A stretch of DNA of 6,018 nt from Clostridia bacterium (lineage in GTDB: Bacteria; Bacillota; DSM-521; Neomoorellales; Neomoorellaceae). Shown here one piece after another: positions 4,272 to 6,018 of this stretch. Below the pieces are notes generated by a model, which made no database searches, was not told the origin of the DNA, and saw only the letters and a program-made list of their open reading frames with translations. The stretch covers positions 1-6,018 of the forward strand of contig JAAYGJ010000149.1 of the NCBI GenBank assembly GCA_012727745.1, in the 5' to 3' direction. Made by a program: the position numbers and the translations under genes. Each line of letters opens with the position of its first letter. Position 1 is the stretch's first letter.

Positions 4272-6018
4272 TTGATACCACAAATTCAAACAGCAAAAGT
4301 GCGACGGAAAAGATCTAGTTATTACCTATCTGACCCTTTATTTGAAACTATTGCAGTTGTTACTATGTCATTGCTTGTAGGCATAATTGCCGGTGGGGGA
4401 GCCTACCTATTTGTTTTTGTAATCGATTTGCTTTACCATTTTTTTCATCAAGCGCTAGTTCCTTTGCAGCGATCTTTAAGCCCCAGTGTAGTAATTTTCT
4501 TGCCGGCATTGGGTTTAATTATTGTGGGGTTGCTCACCAATTATCTGGGGAGGCAAGTCAGGCACGGGGTACCGCAAATTTTAGAGGCAGTGGCTTTGCG
4601 GGGCGGGCGCATCAAACCTCTTGCTGGTCTGATAGGGTTTATTGCTCCGGCGATAGTTATCGGTTCTGATGGTTCTGCCGGCCAGATTGGGCCGATTGCC
4701 TTTATTGGAGCGGCTGCAGGTTCGCTGTTGGGGCAAATGGTGCGCTTGCGTGAAAAACATCTGACGTTGTTGTTGGCCTGCGGTGCTGCGGCTGGCATCG
4801 CTGCTATTTTGAAAGTTCCCATCGCCGGCGCTTTTTTTGGCATGGAAGTAGTATTAGGCAACTTTTCCATGGGAGCGGTAGTACCGCTGTTTCTGGCCGC
4901 TATTGCAGGTTTTCTGGTGCACATGTACCTTGGGGGAATAGAACCTTTTTTTGCCGTCCCGCCTTTGGTTTTTTCCAACCTGGCAGAAGTAATACTGGCG
5001 CTAGTGTTGGGTTTGTTTTCCGGTTTTGTTGCTCTTTGTTTTACCCGGGGGTTAACTTTCAGTGAGGATTTTTTTGAGCGCTGGCAGGTGCCTTTTTGGC
5101 TCAAAGCTTTGTTCGGCGGCACCCTGGTAGGCTTGCTGGGTTTGGCTTACCCTCAGGTTTTAGGGGTGGGTTACCCGGCCATGACCCAGGTGGTAAATGA
5201 ACAGCTTCCGATGCTTACAGTCGCAGCCTTACTGATATGTAAATATATAGCTACCCTGGTTACCATTGGCGTCGGCGGTTCCGGTGGTGTTTTTGCTCCC
5301 TCCCTGTATCTGGGCGTGATGCTCGGTTTTATTTTTGGCAGCGGGATGCAAGTGCTTTTTCCCGGAGTAGTATTGCAACCCCAACTGTTTGCCCTGGTGG
5401 GGATGGGGGCTATTTTTGCTGCCGCTGCCCAGGCCCCTTTGACTGCTAGTTTGATAATTTTAGAGATGACGGGCAACTATGTTATTACAGCCGGCATTAT
5501 GGCCGCTTGTGCTATTAGCTACTTAATCCACGGCAGTTTGATCCGGGATTCTATTTTTACGGCGAAACTGGGTAGCCAGGGCATTAACATATTGCGAGGG
5601 ACAGATATTCGCCCGGCAGAGCGAATTCCTGTTACGGCGGCCATGAAGAAAATTGATACAATTTGGCCAGCTAATACTACGGTTGCCAGGGCCTGGCAGG
5701 CCCTGGCTGCAGGCGAAGCGACATACTTGATTGTGGCTGAAACCCGTAAAGGGGGGCCGGGAATAGCAACATTGCATAATATTCGCCGGGCGATGGAAAA
5801 CGGGGATTATGGACGAACATTGGGTGAACTGGTCGACAGGGAAGCAATTGTTATGACAGTAGAGCAAGATTTAGATACGGCTATGCGCCTGTTTGCTTTC
5901 AATGAAGATACCAGCGTTCTGGTAGAAGATAATGAAGGGCGGCTGGTTGGCATTTTGAGTCAACAAGATGTCCTGCGGACTTATAGTTTAAAAACAATAT
6001 GGAGTATGGAGCCAGTAC
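4272..6018 (+). CDS. CLC-family chloride channel/transporter with two CBS domains, 3' partial
   Basis: This is a CLC-family anion membrane protein: a hydrophobic core (residues ~30-435) and a cytoplasmic CBS pair, still open at the right edge after 582 codons. Family landmarks: RHGVPQ (97-102) at the GSGIP selectivity loop; GSAGQIGPIA (134-143) at the GREGP loop; FFGMEVVLG (188-196) at the internal-glutamate helix; VGGSGGVFAPSLYLG (334-348) at the GGIFAP loop; LEMTGNY (397-403); DSIFTAKL (426-433) at the conserved C-terminal Tyr segment. CBS1 spans about 454-512 and CBS2 about 516-578 (ending VGILSQQDVLRTY); such pairs often bind adenine nucleotides. Oddities: the gating glutamate of GREGP is Ile139 and the Arg is Gln138; the internal proton glutamate position is Val193; the central Ser is His98, as in the GHGVP-type CLCs; and the Tyr is Phe429. 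I infer a passive or otherwise altered anion pathway rather than a classical Cl-/H+ antiporter. It is transcribed divergently from the hyuA-like operon. Confidence 0.9.
   Translation, partial: MIPQIQTAKVRRKRSSYYLSDPLFETIAVVTMSLLVGIIAGGGAYLFVFVIDLLYHFFHQALVPLQRSLSPSVVIFLPALGLIIVGLLTNYLGRQVRHGVPQILEAVALRGGRIKPLAGLIGFIAPAIVIGSDGSAGQIGPIAFIGAAAGSLLGQMVRLREKHLTLLLACGAAAGIAAILKVPIAGAFFGMEVVLGNFSMGAVVPLFLAAIAGFLVHMYLGGIEPFFAVPPLVFSNLAEVILALVLGLFSGFVALCFTRGLTFSEDFFERWQVPFWLKALFGGTLVGLLGLAYPQVLGVGYPAMTQVVNEQLPMLTVAALLICKYIATLVTIGVGGSGGVFAPSLYLGVMLGFIFGSGMQVLFPGVVLQPQLFALVGMGAIFAAAAQAPLTASLIILEMTGNYVITAGIMAACAISYLIHGSLIRDSIFTAKLGSQGINILRGTDIRPAERIPVTAAMKKIDTIWPANTTVARAWQALAAGEATYLIVAETRKGGPGIATLHNIRRAMENGDYGRTLGELVDREAIVMTVEQDLDTAMRLFAFNEDTSVLVEDNEGRLVGILSQQDVLRTYSLKTIWSMEPV

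Noticed and set aside
4104..4289. Minus-strand open frame of 61 codons spanning the intergenic region
   Set aside because: Overlaps the hyuA-like start and its promoter and ribosome-binding site in another frame; no family resemblance.
4541..5476. Minus-strand open frames of 193 and 101 codons (4541-5122 and 5171-5476)
   Set aside because: They lie antisense to the continuous CLC frame, whose motifs are unmistakable; their composition (Pro/Lys/Ala-rich low complexity) is typical of shadow frames.
5523..5867. Minus-strand open frame of 114 codons
   Set aside because: Antisense to the CLC C-terminal CBS region; no recognisable domain or ribosome-binding site.

Overview
The window looks like a piece of a Clostridia-type Firmicutes chromosome, possibly from the Peptococcaceae/Moorella side. 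The grounds are strong AGGAGG-type ribosome-binding sites, a sigma-A-like promoter with a 17-bp spacer, use of a TTG start, and mixed GC content. This placement is inferred from style and gene content, not from any marker gene.

Layout. (1) Positions 2-907, plus strand: a DMT/EamA-family membrane exporter whose first codons lie left of the window. (2) Positions 908-1164: no intact gene. It holds a decayed 3' end of a group II intron (C-terminal scrap of the intron-encoded protein, then domain V and VI-like hairpins), followed by an imperfect 14-bp inverted repeat. (3) Positions 1165-4141, minus strand: a two-gene operon. The first gene is a hydantoinase/oxoprolinase HyuA-like ATP-dependent hydrolase subunit. 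The second is a zinc-dependent deacetylase of the histone deacetylase/AcuC/acetylpolyamine amidohydrolase superfamily with an extra C-terminal segment carrying two CxxC pairs. The two genes overlap by 8 bp. A good promoter lies upstream of hyuA. (4) Positions 4142-4271: divergent intergenic region with that promoter and a short tandem repeat. (5) Positions 4272-6018, plus strand, running off the right edge: a CLC-family chloride channel/transporter with two C-terminal CBS domains.

How the genes relate. The hyuA-like and deacetylase genes are probably co-transcribed and translationally coupled. Both families act on amide-type bonds, so a shared catabolic or salvage role is plausible but the substrate is unknown. 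The EamA exporter is visibly more AT-rich and is separated from the operon by mobile-element debris, so it may have a different history. The CLC gene is divergent from the operon and need not be functionally linked.

The most unusual observation is in the CLC protein. The positions of the external gating glutamate (GREGP motif, here GQIGP) and of the internal proton glutamate (here Val) both lack an acid, and the conserved Cl-coordinating Ser and Tyr positions read His and Phe. By family knowledge this argues against ordinary Cl-/H+ exchange.
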